Source: Microbacterium ureisolvens
Lineage (GTDB): Bacteria > Actinomycetota > Actinomycetes > Actinomycetales > Microbacteriaceae
Length of the DNA stretch: 64,000 nt
Reading direction: 5' to 3'
NCBI RefSeq assembly: GCF_019511645.1
Contig: NZ_JAEUAX010000007.1
Coordinates: 1-64,000 of the forward strand
Shown: in pieces, positions 37,748 through 45,834 of the stretch
How the letters are laid out: the number at the start of each line of letters is the position of its first letter
Numbering within the stretch: position 1 is the first letter of the stretch
Program-made: the position numbers and the translations under genes
The notes under the pieces: generated by a model
What the model saw: the letters and a program-made list of their open reading frames with translations, nothing else
Told to the model about the DNA's origin: nothing
The model's database searches: none

Positions 37748-38038
37748 TCAGGCGTGGGCCGGCGGGCGGTGAGGGATCGGCGCCGGCTTGAGCGCGCCAA
37801 GGCTGCGCGACTGATCGAGCTTCTCGACCGCGGCACGGAACAGTCCCTCCAGCGTCGGGAACCGTGCGGAGCCCAGCCCGACGGCCACCCAGACCGCCTC
37901 GTACGCACCCGAGTCGAGCAGTTCGACGTAGGCGATGACGCTCGCCACCTCGTTGCGTGCGACGTCACGGTCACACAGGCGCCACGCGCGGTCCGCGAGG
38001 GGCGTCAGGACCAGTTGGCGGATGTCATCGTGTTCCAT
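37748..38038 (-). CDS. Small hypothetical protein
   Basis: A 96-residue soluble protein beginning MEHDDIRQLVLTPLADRAWR, mostly helical, with a Pro/His tail (PIPHRPPAHA). One Cys is present. I do not recognise a family. The frame continues upstream without a stop, but the higher part lies across the CBS gene on the other strand and is a shadow. A ribosome site is not clear. It sits upstream of the Fpg-like gene on the same strand. Confidence 0.65.
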   Translation of the reverse strand: MEHDDIRQLVLTPLADRAWRLCDRDVARNEVASVIAYVELLDSGAYEAVWVAVGLGSARFPTLEGLFRAAVEKLDQSRSLGALKPAPIPHRPPAHA

Positions 38039-38260
38039 GCCTGCGAGGGTGAGGCATGCGGCCGGACCCGCGAAGGGGCTTGACACCGCCACGCCGAACG
38101 CTCCCGCAGGCGCCCGGCCACAACGAAGCCGACCTGGCTGGGGTTCCTTCGCCAGGAGTGTCAACCCCCTCGGTCGCGCCCGCTCCCCCGCGTACCGTCG
38201 CCCGCGACCGGAACGCCGGACGAAATCACCGGCGACCGGCACACCGGAAGGAGAGGAACG

Positions 38261-38674
38261 ATGACCACTGCCAGAGACATCATGACCACCGCCCCGCGGT
38301 GCGTCGGCGAGAACGAGACCCTCGTCGACGCCGCTCGTCTCATGGCGTCGCTCGACGTCGGAGCCCTGCCGATCTGCGGCGACGACAAGAAGCTCAAGGG
38401 CATGCTCACCGATCGCGACATCGTGGTGAAGTGCCTCGCCGAGGGAGGAGATCCCGCATCGGCCACCGCGGGCAGCCTCGGTCAGGGCAAGCCCGTGACC
38501 GTGAGTGTCGACGATGACATCGAGGACGTGCTCGAGGTGATGAAGCGTCATCAGATCCGCCGCGTACCCGTCATCGAGGATCACGAGCTGGTGGGGATCA
38601 TCAGCCAGGCCGACGTCGCGCTCTCTCTCGCCCCCGAGGAAGCCGGCGAGACGGTCGCCGAGATCTCGTCCTGA
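38261..38674 (+). CDS. CBS-domain pair protein
   Basis: A 137-residue stand-alone pair of CBS domains (about 5-60 and 75-130). Such proteins bind adenosyl ligands and act as energy or redox sensors. MTTAPRCVGENETLVDAARLM opens the first; VMKRHQIRRVPVIEDHELVGIISQADVA closes the second, with GMLTDRDIVVK as the typical TDRDI motif. GGAGAGG lies before the ATG. No partner enzyme is adjacent; it may act on a distant one. Confidence 0.92.
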   Translation: MTTARDIMTTAPRCVGENETLVDAARLMASLDVGALPICGDDKKLKGMLTDRDIVVKCLAEGGDPASATAGSLGQGKPVTVSVDDDIEDVLEVMKRHQIRRVPVIEDHELVGIISQADVALSLAPEEAGETVAEISS

Positions 38675-38714
38675 GTCTCGCCCGCGCCGCCGAGTTCGCC
38701 CTCGTGCGGGCGGG

Positions 38715-39680
38715 TCATGCTCGCCTCCTCACCGCGGCGAGCAGTCCGTCCCGCGCGCGGGCGAGGAACTCGCCCTGATCCTTACCGACCCCGTGGAGGA
38801 ACAGCTCGTCGGCACCGGCAGCGGCCAGTGCCGCGAGGTGCTCCGCGGTCTTCTCCTGGTCGGACGAGATGAGCACGCCGCGTTCGAGCGCGTCGACATC
38901 GCCGGGATCGGCGAGGCGGTCGAAGTCCTCCGGCTGCATGAGATCCCACATGAGCTCAGCAGGCACGGTCGCCTGGCGCCACTGGTCGGCAGCGATGCGC
39001 CGGGCCTCTGCGTCCGAGTCGGCCAGGCTGACATGCACCTGCACGGCGCACGGGCCGCGCCCGCCGGCATCCCGATACGCGGCGATGATCGTTCGGATCT
39101 CGTCAGGGTCGTGCCCCACGGTGATGAGCCCGTCGGCCCATGCAGCGGCCCACGCGGCCGTACGCTCGGACGCCGCCGCGGCGCGCAGGCGCGGCGGATC
39201 GGCGGGACGCGACCACACCCGGGCGTCGTGCACCCTCACGAGCCCGTCATGGTCGACCCGCTCACCCGCGTGCAGACGGCGGATGACGCCGACGACCTCC
39301 TCGAGGCGTTCCTCGCGTTCCCGCTTCGGCGGCCATGCGTCGCCCGTCACGTGCTCATTCAGTGCCTCCCCGCTGCCGAGCGCGCACCAGAACCGGCCCG
39401 GAAACATCTCGGCGAGGCTCGCCATGGCCTGCGCCGAGATCGCCGGGTGATACCGCTGGCCGGGCGCCGTCACCACGCCCATCGGAAGCGCTGTGGTCGC
39501 CATCGCGGCGCCGAGCCACGTCCAGGCGTGAGCCGACTCGCCTTGGGCCAGGCCCCACGGCGCGAAGTGGTCGGAGCACATCGCACCGTCGAAGCCGGAG
39601 CGTTCGGCCTCCTGCACCGCGGCCAGCAGGCGCGACGGCGGGAGCTGTTCGTGTGAGGCGTGATAACCGAGGAAGACCAT
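38715..39680 (-). CDS. LLM-class flavin (F420-type) oxidoreductase
   Basis: A 321-residue TIM-barrel enzyme of the luciferase-like monooxygenase superfamily. It opens with FLGYHASHEQLPPSRLLAAV and has AERSGFDGAMCSDHFAPW and a FPGRFWCALGSGEALNEHVTG segment, which resemble the F420-dependent glucose-6-phosphate dehydrogenase-like branch. F420 use is inferred from the family. GGAG stands 3 bases before the ATG. It stands alone between the CBS gene and the small gene at 39787. Confidence 0.88.
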   Translation of the reverse strand: MVFLGYHASHEQLPPSRLLAAVQEAERSGFDGAMCSDHFAPWGLAQGESAHAWTWLGAAMATTALPMGVVTAPGQRYHPAISAQAMASLAEMFPGRFWCALGSGEALNEHVTGDAWPPKREREERLEEVVGVIRRLHAGERVDHDGLVRVHDARVWSRPADPPRLRAAAASERTAAWAAAWADGLITVGHDPDEIRTIIAAYRDAGGRGPCAVQVHVSLADSDAEARRIAADQWRQATVPAELMWDLMQPEDFDRLADPGDVDALERGVLISSDQEKTAEHLAALAAAGADELFLHGVGKDQGEFLARARDGLLAAVRRRA

Positions 39681-39786
39681 GCACTCCAGCCTGGGCGGCG
39701 GCCGGCGAACCGCCCACGTCGTTGCGGGTGCAGGATCGACGTGGTAACGGATGCTGCTCCTGGGCCGGTTCGATTCGCCGGCGTCC

Positions 39787-40155
39787 TCACGCGGCGGGTT
39801 GAGCCCCTTGCTTCACGGACTTCTGGGGTGCACGGGACGGAGTCACCGCCGGCGCCAGGAGGTGGATCTCATCGAGGTCGAGGATGAGACCGGCGTTGGA
39901 GTTCGCCCCGGCGGCCAGTCGAGCCAGGAGCGCACGGTCCATGCGCGGTTCGTCGACGTTCTCGAAGACGAAGCGGAGCGGGATGGACGGTTCCAGCCAC
40001 ACCGACGAGCATCCTGAGCCGTCGGCGTGGTGCCACGACAACATGAAGCTCTCGTGGCGGCGCAGCTTCGTCGTGACGACCAGCTTCACGTGCGCGAGGA
40101 GGTGCTCCGGTATGCGGATGGGGGTGCCCTCGGCACCGTAGACGAGTTCGCCCAT
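39787..40155 (-). CDS. DUF7882-like small protein
   Basis: A 122-residue protein starting MGELVYGAEGTPIRIPEHLL, with a KLRRHESFMLSWHH segment and PSIPLRFVFENVDEP. From memory this matches a small family of Microbacteriaceae proteins (DUF7882) that databases often mislabel as ATP-dependent DNA ligase; no ligase motif (KxDG) is present. GGAAGGAG lies 8 bases before ATG 40155, which decides against the start at 40179. It is divergent from the MarR-type regulator across an AT-rich gap. Function unknown. Confidence 0.82.
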   Translation of the reverse strand: MGELVYGAEGTPIRIPEHLLAHVKLVVTTKLRRHESFMLSWHHADGSGCSSVWLEPSIPLRFVFENVDEPRMDRALLARLAAGANSNAGLILDLDEIHLLAPAVTPSRAPQKSVKQGAQPAA

Positions 40156-40346
40156 GGGAACTGCTCCTTCCGGAGGCATGTGCTCATGGTAGTTCGAGTT
40201 CGCACTTTTCGATAGTGAGAATCACATCATCTAATGTTCTGGACATGAACTTTCTCTTACTGAAGGTTTCATGTCCGAGAGATTTGTGGTCGAATGAAAC
40301 GGATCCCCTCCCATCGACGGAGAGGGGCAGACGAGGGAGGGTACTC
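40156..40346. promoter_or_regulatory. AT-rich divergent control region with two inverted repeats
   Basis: The middle of this gap (40201-40260) is only about 38% GC by count, the lowest in the window. It contains GTGA-GAA-TCAC (40215-40225) and a 9-base inverted repeat GGACATGAA / TTCATGTCC (40241-40249 and 40268-40276). Both are plausible sites for the MarR-type regulator encoded at its right end. GAGGGAGG (40333-40340) is the ribosome site of that gene. Confidence 0.6.
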
Positions 40347-40826
40347 GTGGCCAAGAGCACGATGCCGCCCACGGCGCCGGCCGATGGGCATCGGCCCGAC
40401 GTGGCAGGCCTTCTCGAGCGCCTGCGGCTCGCCGAGGCGAAGCTCGCCCGTCGTCGCGAGCAGCAGACCGGTATGAACGAGACGGACCGCGCAGCGATGC
40501 GCTACCTGCTCGAGCGTGTCGATTCGGAGGAGATCACGCCTTCCATGATCGTCAGGGCGCTGCACCTGTCGCCCGCCTCCGGCACCGCCCTCATCGACCG
40601 CCTCGTGGCACGAGGACTCGTGGTCGTCGGGGGGCATCCGCACGACCGGCGCAAGAAGATCATCCGTCCCTTCGACCGGAACATCGACCCGGATCATCTC
40701 GACCCGCTCACCATGCAGCTGCGTGGCCTCGCGTCGGAACTGCCCGCGAGCGACGCCCGCGTGGTCGCCAGCTTCCTCGAGGATGTCCTCGCGATGGTGT
40801 CGAAGACCGCTGTCCCCGTAGGCTGA
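40347..40826 (+). CDS. MarR-family regulator
   Basis: A 159-residue winged-helix regulator. The recognition region is ITPSMIVRALHLSPASGTALIDRLVARGLV (about 68-97), followed by the wing HPHDRRKKII. GTG 40347 is chosen because GAGGGAGG lies 6 bases upstream. The longer frame from 40215 runs through the AT-rich promoter region and is not coding. It probably binds the inverted repeats upstream. The divergent DUF7882-like gene is a likely target. Ligand unknown. Confidence 0.85.
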   Translation: MAKSTMPPTAPADGHRPDVAGLLERLRLAEAKLARRREQQTGMNETDRAAMRYLLERVDSEEITPSMIVRALHLSPASGTALIDRLVARGLVVVGGHPHDRRKKIIRPFDRNIDPDHLDPLTMQLRGLASELPASDARVVASFLEDVLAMVSKTAVPVG

Positions 40827-40832
40827 CGCTGG

Positions 40833-41084
40833 TCAGAGCGCGACGGGCGCGAGTCGTTGCGCGATCCGGTCGAGGGCGTCGCGGATCGATCCGAACTCGC
40901 ACACGCCGGCGGATCCGGTGACCCACAGGACGTAGACGCGATCGTCCTTGCATTCGAGGTACGCCACCACGCGTCGCGGATCCGTGGCATCGAGCGACGG
41001 GTCGCAGGCGACCCAGCCTCCCGATCCCACCCACAGCAGCTCGGGGCGACGGGGCTGGACGGCGGGCATCGATGTCTCGAGCAT
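40833..41084 (-). CDS. Small hypothetical protein, convergent with MarR gene
   Basis: An 83-residue protein opening MLETSMPAVQPRRPELLW, with alternating beta-like stretches (VVAYLECKDDRVYVLWVTG) and a helical C-terminus. Three Cys. I do not recognise a family. GGAGG lies 5 bases before ATG 41084, which favours it over 41117. The 6-base gap to the MarR stop leaves no room for a terminator. Confidence 0.75.
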   Translation of the reverse strand: MLETSMPAVQPRRPELLWVGSGGWVACDPSLDATDPRRVVAYLECKDDRVYVLWVTGSAGVCEFGSIRDALDRIAQRLAPVAL

Positions 41085-41216
41085 GGCGACCTCCGAAGTA
41101 GCTGCTGTTCGCGGCATCGCGCGTCAGCATCAAAGATCCTCGGCGAAGGGTGCCGTGCAGAGGGGCTTGACGGCCGCCCGGCCATCTGCGTGTGCGATCC
41201 GGCGGCGGGGGCGCCT

Positions 41217-41222
41217 TAGGCT
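41217..41222 (+). promoter_or_regulatory. Leaderless -10 box for the EI24 gene
   Basis: TAGGCT lies 7 bases before ATG 41230. Confidence 0.5.
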
Positions 41223-41229
41223 GACTCGG

Positions 41230-41982
41230 ATGCGGGAGTTCATCGGAGGAGTCGGTCTGCTGGGCCGCGGCTTCGCGCAGTGGCGACGCCGGCCGGCTCT
41301 CATGGCGCTCGGCCTCGTCCCCGCCGCGATCGTCGGCCTGCTGTTCCTGGGCGGGCTCGTCGCGCTCAGCGCCTCGCTGCCCACGCTCACGGAGGCGATG
41401 ACACCGTTCGCCGACGGCTGGCCGGGCGTGTGGGCGACCGTCTTCCGCGTTGCGGTCGGTACCGCGCTGCTCGGCGCCGCCCTCGTGCTGGTGGCGGTCT
41501 CGTTCACGGCGCTCACACTGCTGGTGGGCGACCCGTTCTACGAGCGGATCTGGCGAGCGGTCGAAAAGGATGCGGGCACTTCGCAGTTCGACGCCGCATA
41601 CGGGTTCTGGCGCTCCGTCGCGGATGCGCTCTCGCTGATCGTGCGCGGCGTCGGCATCGCGCTCGCTGCGGCGCTGATGGGACTCATCCCGGTCGTCGGC
41701 GGGGTGGCGAGCACCCTCTTCGCGGTGCTGTTCACCGGGTGGCTGATCGCCGACGAGCTCAGCTCGCGCGCCTTCACCGCTCGGGGGCTCGACAGGCGGG
41801 CGCGAAAAGAGCTGCTGCGCCGCGGGCACGGGCGAGTGCTGGGTTTCGGCGTCGCGACTCAGCTGTGCTTCCTGGTGCCGCTCGGCGCGGTCGCCACGAT
41901 GCCGGCGGCCGTGGCCGGAGCCACGCTGCTCGCGCGCTCGCTGCTCGAGCCGGTCCCACCGGCCCCGCAGGCGCGGGCGTGA
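41230..41982 (+). CDS. EI24/CysZ-like membrane protein
   Basis: A 250-residue protein with about five hydrophobic helices and the EI24-domain landmark VGDPFYERIWRAVEKDAG (about 100). In some bacteria this fold (CysZ) takes up sulfate, but actinobacterial EI24 proteins have no proven role and no sulfur gene is nearby. An upstream in-frame extension from 40948 overlaps the preceding gene and is not coding. Confidence 0.87.
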   Translation: MREFIGGVGLLGRGFAQWRRRPALMALGLVPAAIVGLLFLGGLVALSASLPTLTEAMTPFADGWPGVWATVFRVAVGTALLGAALVLVAVSFTALTLLVGDPFYERIWRAVEKDAGTSQFDAAYGFWRSVADALSLIVRGVGIALAAALMGLIPVVGGVASTLFAVLFTGWLIADELSSRAFTARGLDRRARKELLRRGHGRVLGFGVATQLCFLVPLGAVATMPAAVAGATLLARSLLEPVPPAPQARA

Positions 41983-42007
41983 CCTGAGAGATTGCGCCGC
42001 CGCCGTC

Positions 42008-43192
42008 TCATCGCGGCGGGTCGCGGTGCGCGGCGACCTCGACGAGATGCGGGATCGCGCGGTCGATCATCGTCATGGTCGCCGTGAGGGAGATCCGGAA
42101 CTGGTGCGGCTGGTCGAACAGCGAGCCCGGCATGACGTAGACGCCGCGATCCTCGAGAGCCGCGCAGAACGCCTCCGCGTCACCCCCCGGCGCCTTGCCC
42201 CACAGGTAGAACGTGCCTTCCGGCCGGGTGAGCTCGTAACCCGCGTCCGTGAGCGCGCCGTACATGCGATCCCGCTTGCGCGTCAGCTCGGCCATGTCGA
42301 TCGAGAGGGTCTCGAGCTCCGGCAGCGAGTACTGCATCACCGCGTCGGGGAATCCCCAGCCGATCGCCAGCCCGAGCGGGAAGAGCGCGGCGCGCAGCTC
42401 CTGCCGGTCGGAGATGGGGATGAGCGGCGACAGCGCGAGGTAGCCGAGCCGCGCGCCCGGCGCGAGCAGCACCTTTCCGTAGCTGTAATCGATGACCGTC
42501 CACGGGTAGAACGCGGCCGGGCTCGTGAACTCGACGCCGTCGAAGCGGATGCGGCGATACGGCTCGTCCGACATGAGCCAGATGCGGCGTCCGTGGGCGC
42601 GCGACGCCTCTTCGAGCGCTGCGGCGAGCGCCTCCCACGTCGACGGCGGATACACGCGGCCGGTCGGGTTGGCCGGTGAGTTGACGACCACGATCCTCGT
42701 GCGCGGCGTGATGGCGCGCGCGATGGCGTCGACGTCCAGGTCGAACGTCACGGGGGCCAGTTCCACGCCGACCGGGACCAGGTCAGCGGCGCGCAGCATC
42801 GGCGGGTAGCAGAACCACCCGGGCACCGGGATCACGACCTCGTCGCCCGCGTCGGCCAGCAGCGCGAACGCGAGCGACATCGCACCGAAGGCGCCCTGCG
42901 TCATGGCGATGTCGTCCGGCTCGAAATCGAGTCCCAGCTCGCCGGAGAGCGCCCCCGCCACGACCTCCTGCGCGGACCGCTCGCTGCTCTTGTACGCATA
43001 CCAGTCGACGGAGCGCGGCTCGGCGTGAGCGCGGATGGCGGCCGGGAGCCCCGGCAGAGCCATCTCGTGGGGGTTTCCGAACGCGAAGACCAGGGCGTCG
43101 GGGTCGGAGGCGACGACCTGCATGCGCGAGAAGTAGGTCGCGACCACGTCCACCGCCGCCTTCGCCGCCGTCGCCCGCGTCGACATCGCCAT
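42008..43192 (-). CDS. Class I aminotransferase
   Basis: A 394-residue PLP aminotransferase. The substrate loop FGNPHEMALPG (about 40), NSPANPTGR, MSDEPYRRI and the PLP-Lys in YSYGKVLLAPGARLGY (about 240) are visible. The C-terminal substrate Arg is in HQFRISLTA. It belongs to the broad aspartate/alanine/aromatic group; the substrate cannot be named from this sequence. GAGAGG lies 8 bases before ATG 43192. The longer frame to 43276 is not supported. No neighbouring pathway genes. Confidence 0.9.
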   Translation of the reverse strand: MAMSTRATAAKAAVDVVATYFSRMQVVASDPDALVFAFGNPHEMALPGLPAAIRAHAEPRSVDWYAYKSSERSAQEVVAGALSGELGLDFEPDDIAMTQGAFGAMSLAFALLADAGDEVVIPVPGWFCYPPMLRAADLVPVGVELAPVTFDLDVDAIARAITPRTRIVVVNSPANPTGRVYPPSTWEALAAALEEASRAHGRRIWLMSDEPYRRIRFDGVEFTSPAAFYPWTVIDYSYGKVLLAPGARLGYLALSPLIPISDRQELRAALFPLGLAIGWGFPDAVMQYSLPELETLSIDMAELTRKRDRMYGALTDAGYELTRPEGTFYLWGKAPGGDAEAFCAALEDRGVYVMPGSLFDQPHQFRISLTATMTMIDRAIPHLVEVAAHRDPPR

Positions 43193-43291
43193 CGCAGTCA
43201 CCTCTCGCCCCCAGTGCCGATCCGTGATCCGCCCAGGATCCCAACTGGCGCGGGACGCGTCAATCTCTGCTCGCATCGAGCTCGCGCACAG

Positions 43292-43319
43292 TTGTTCCCC
43301 ACCCGCCGGATGCTACCTT
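43292..43319 (+). promoter_or_regulatory. Promoter of the patatin gene
   Basis: TTGTTC (43292-43297) and TACCTT (43314-43319) with 16 bases between them; a ribosome site (GCGGAGG) precedes ATG 43347. Confidence 0.5.
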
Positions 43320-43346
43320 CGCCCGAGCGTCACGAGCGGAGGACCC

Positions 43347-44114
43347 ATGATCGACGACCGGGAGCTGGGGCTCGTACTCGGCGGCGGTGGCGCATTCGGC
43401 GCCGCCCATGTCGGCGTGCTGCAGGTGCTGGCCGAGCGAGGCATCCGTCCCGGCATCGCGACCGGCACGAGCTCGGGAGCTCTCGTCGCAGCCGCCTACG
43501 CGGCGGGTCTGGAGCCGCATGCCATCGACCGCGCCGCCCGCACCTTCCGCTGGAGCGCGATCGCCCGATGGTCGCTGACCCCGAGGTGGGGTCTGCTCGA
43601 CACCACCGCCATCGTCGACGCCGTCCCTCGAGCTCTCGGCGAGGACCCGCACATCGAGCACCTCCCCCGCCGCTTCGCGGCATACGCCACAGACCTGCGC
43701 ACGCGGCGCGGCGTGATCCTCGACCACGGTCCGCTGAGCGCGGCGCTGCGGGCGACGGTCGCGGTGCCGGGGCTTCTGCCCCCGATCCGTCGGGGCGACG
43801 CGCTCCTCGCGGACGGCGGCATGATCGACAACGTACCGGTCGTCGCAGCGCGCGCCCTCGGCGCCTCGCGCGTGATCGTCGTGCGGCTGCACGCGAGGTG
43901 GGAGAACGTGCGGATGATGCGCACAGTCACCCGAACCGCCGAGCTCGCGGCCGACCCGTCGGTCGTGCTGATCCAGCCCGAGATGGAGGGGATGGCGCAG
44001 TGGCGGATGACGGACGTGCCGCGTCTGATCGAGGAGGGGCGCCGCGCGGCGACGGCGGCGTTGGATGCTGCGGCCATGCGCGACCTCGCCACGGGAGCCG
44101 TCAACACGAACTGA
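43347..44114 (+). CDS. Patatin-like phospholipase (RssA/YlbK-like)
   Basis: A 255-residue patatin-fold lipid acyl hydrolase with the catalytic Ser-Asp dyad. The oxyanion loop is LVLGGGGAFGAAHVGVL (about 10), the nucleophile elbow GTSSG (about 39-43), and the Asp is in ADGGMIDNVPV (about 158). It lacks a signal peptide, so it is cytosolic or loosely membrane-bound. GCGGAGG before ATG 43347 decides the start. Real substrate unknown. Confidence 0.9.
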   Translation: MIDDRELGLVLGGGGAFGAAHVGVLQVLAERGIRPGIATGTSSGALVAAAYAAGLEPHAIDRAARTFRWSAIARWSLTPRWGLLDTTAIVDAVPRALGEDPHIEHLPRRFAAYATDLRTRRGVILDHGPLSAALRATVAVPGLLPPIRRGDALLADGGMIDNVPVVAARALGASRVIVVRLHARWENVRMMRTVTRTAELAADPSVVLIQPEMEGMAQWRMTDVPRLIEEGRRAATAALDAAAMRDLATGAVNTN

Positions 44115-44147
44115 CGAAGGCGTGACACGGTCGAGCGTCCGCGACCC

Positions 44148-44948
44148 TCACATGCGCGCGTAGCGGGCGCGCGCGAAGCAGAAGACCCCGTAGATGATCA
44201 GTCCCGCCGCCACCACCCACAGGATCACGGGTCCGAACGGCAGGCCCGCGAGCGTGTGGAGCGCAGCATCCAGTCCTCCGGCCGTCTGCGGATCGTGAGT
44301 GACGGCCGCGATCACGAACAGTGCGCCCGCCACCGCCACGGCGACGCCCTTCGCGACGTAGCCCACCACGCCGAACGTCACGATCCCCTTGCGGGCGACC
44401 CCCGCCGGCAGGTCGAGATGCTTCTCGAACCCCCGCGTGATTCCCCGGACGACGAAGGCCGCGCCGATGGCGAAGATGATCAGGCCGACGAGCACGAGCA
44501 GGAAGACCCCGCCGGGGGTGCTCATGAGCTGCGCGCTGAAGGTCTGCGACGACTGGGAGGAGTCGGAACTGCCGCCGAGGGCGTAGACGAGGGCGGTGCC
44601 GGCGATCGCGAGGTAGACCACGGCCGTGCCGACGTACTTGACGCGGTAGCCCCACTTCTTCTTCGTGTCGGGGTTTCGCTCCAGGAATGCCTGCGCGACC
44701 TGCCAGACGGCGAGCGCCGCGAGCCCGATGGCGATGGCCCAGAGCAGGAAGATCCCGATGGGGGTGTCGCGGATGGTCTGCATGGCACCGCCCTGGTCGG
44801 CTTCGCCGCCTCCGCCCATCGCGACCGAGATCGCGATGAACCCGATGACGATGTGCACGATGCCCAGCACGACGTAGCCGATGCGGGCGATGGTCCGGAA
44901 TGCGGGCGACTCCGTCGCTGCCCGCGCCGCGTTCTTCGCAGTGGTCAT
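44148..44948 (-). CDS. DUF1206 membrane protein
   Basis: A 266-residue protein made of three similar units, each with a pair of hydrophobic helices: about 17-80, 100-165 and 185-260. Repeated GYVVLGIVHI-, KYVGTAVVYL- and GYVAKGVAVA-like helices begin the units. This matches DUF1206, a common actinobacterial membrane family without known function. TACGCT lies 6 bases before the ATG and no ribosome site is seen. Confidence 0.9.
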   Translation of the reverse strand: MTTAKNAARAATESPAFRTIARIGYVVLGIVHIVIGFIAISVAMGGGGEADQGGAMQTIRDTPIGIFLLWAIAIGLAALAVWQVAQAFLERNPDTKKKWGYRVKYVGTAVVYLAIAGTALVYALGGSSDSSQSSQTFSAQLMSTPGGVFLLVLVGLIIFAIGAAFVVRGITRGFEKHLDLPAGVARKGIVTFGVVGYVAKGVAVAVAGALFVIAAVTHDPQTAGGLDAALHTLAGLPFGPVILWVVAAGLIIYGVFCFARARYARM

Positions 44949-44954
44949 TCGCGA

Positions 44955-44960
44955 AGCGTA
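44955..44960 (-). promoter_or_regulatory. Leaderless -10 box for the DUF1206 gene
   Basis: TACGCT on the minus strand, 6 bases before ATG 44948. Confidence 0.45.
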
Positions 44961-45012
44961 TCGCCGGGGATCGTCGCAGGATTGGGGCTTGAAATCCGCA
45001 TGAGAACCGTGC

Positions 45013-45726
45013 TCAGGCGTCCGGCTGCGGGGACGACTGCGAGGCCATCGCCCTCCGGATGCGGTAGGCCTGCATGCCGCTCCAGACCAGGCAGGCCACG
45101 GCGATGCCCTCCAGCAGCCCCGCGAGCACGTCGCTCGCCCAGTGGGCGTGGAGATAGGTGCGGCTCCACATCATGTACACGACCCAGACCACACCGAGTG
45201 TCCAGACGTACCAGCGGCGCAGCAGCAGTCCCAGGGTGACGGCGATGGTCGTCGCGACGGCGGTGTGGCCCGACGGGAACGAGGTGGGGACGCTCTCGGC
45301 GAGCGACTCCGACGGCCGTACCCGCGCGATGACCGCGGCCATCGGAGCCCCGATCGCCGTCACCGTGACGATGGCTACCGCGAGGGTCGCGGCATCCCAT
45401 CGTCGTCGCCGCCAGAGGAAGAGGACGATGATGAGGATCCCGACCACCGGGGCCCCGATCACGCCGCCGACGATCGAAGGCACCCAGGCGATCACCAGAC
45501 CCGCGTCGCTCATCCCCGCGAGCATGGCATCGTCCCACCAGACGTCGGCGGGAAGAGGTTCGTGTCCGCCCAGCGCCACGGCGAAGCGAAGCACCACGAA
45601 CAGCACCGTTGCGATCACGCCGATCACCAGTACGGTCGCGCGGTGCGGGTCGGGATGCGGAAGGGGCTCGTCAGGCGCCGCAGCAAGCGGCGAGCGACTC
45701 CCCTGAGGTTCTTCGTTGTCGCCCAC
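45013..45726 (-). CDS. PAP2-family membrane phosphatase
   Basis: A 237-residue phosphatase with about six hydrophobic helices. The phosphatase signature is complete: motif 1 ARVRPSESL, motif 2 SFPSGHT with the acid His, and motif 3 SRTYLHAHWASDV with the nucleophile His and Asp. Likely lipid or undecaprenyl pyrophosphate as substrate, by family. The start is placed at GTG 45726, 6 bases after a CACAAT box on the minus strand; the frame continues upstream only as a shadow of the divergent gene. Confidence 0.88.
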   Translation of the reverse strand: MGDNEEPQGSRSPLAAAPDEPLPHPDPHRATVLVIGVIATVLFVVLRFAVALGGHEPLPADVWWDDAMLAGMSDAGLVIAWVPSIVGGVIGAPVVGILIIVLFLWRRRRWDAATLAVAIVTVTAIGAPMAAVIARVRPSESLAESVPTSFPSGHTAVATTIAVTLGLLLRRWYVWTLGVVWVVYMMWSRTYLHAHWASDVLAGLLEGIAVACLVWSGMQAYRIRRAMASQSSPQPDA

Positions 45727-45834
45727 GTCACCATTGTGGCGGCGGACGGGGCCCGCGCGACTCCTCTTGCCGTCGAGGGTCTCGGTGTCGTAGGGGGCAT
45801 TGACGGGCGGCACCGGCACTGCTCTGATGAGCGC

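Noticed and set aside
38076..38168. Two convergent TTGACA boxes (inverted repeat) before the CBS gene
   Set aside because: No -10 box stands at the right distance on either strand, so promoter function is unsupported.
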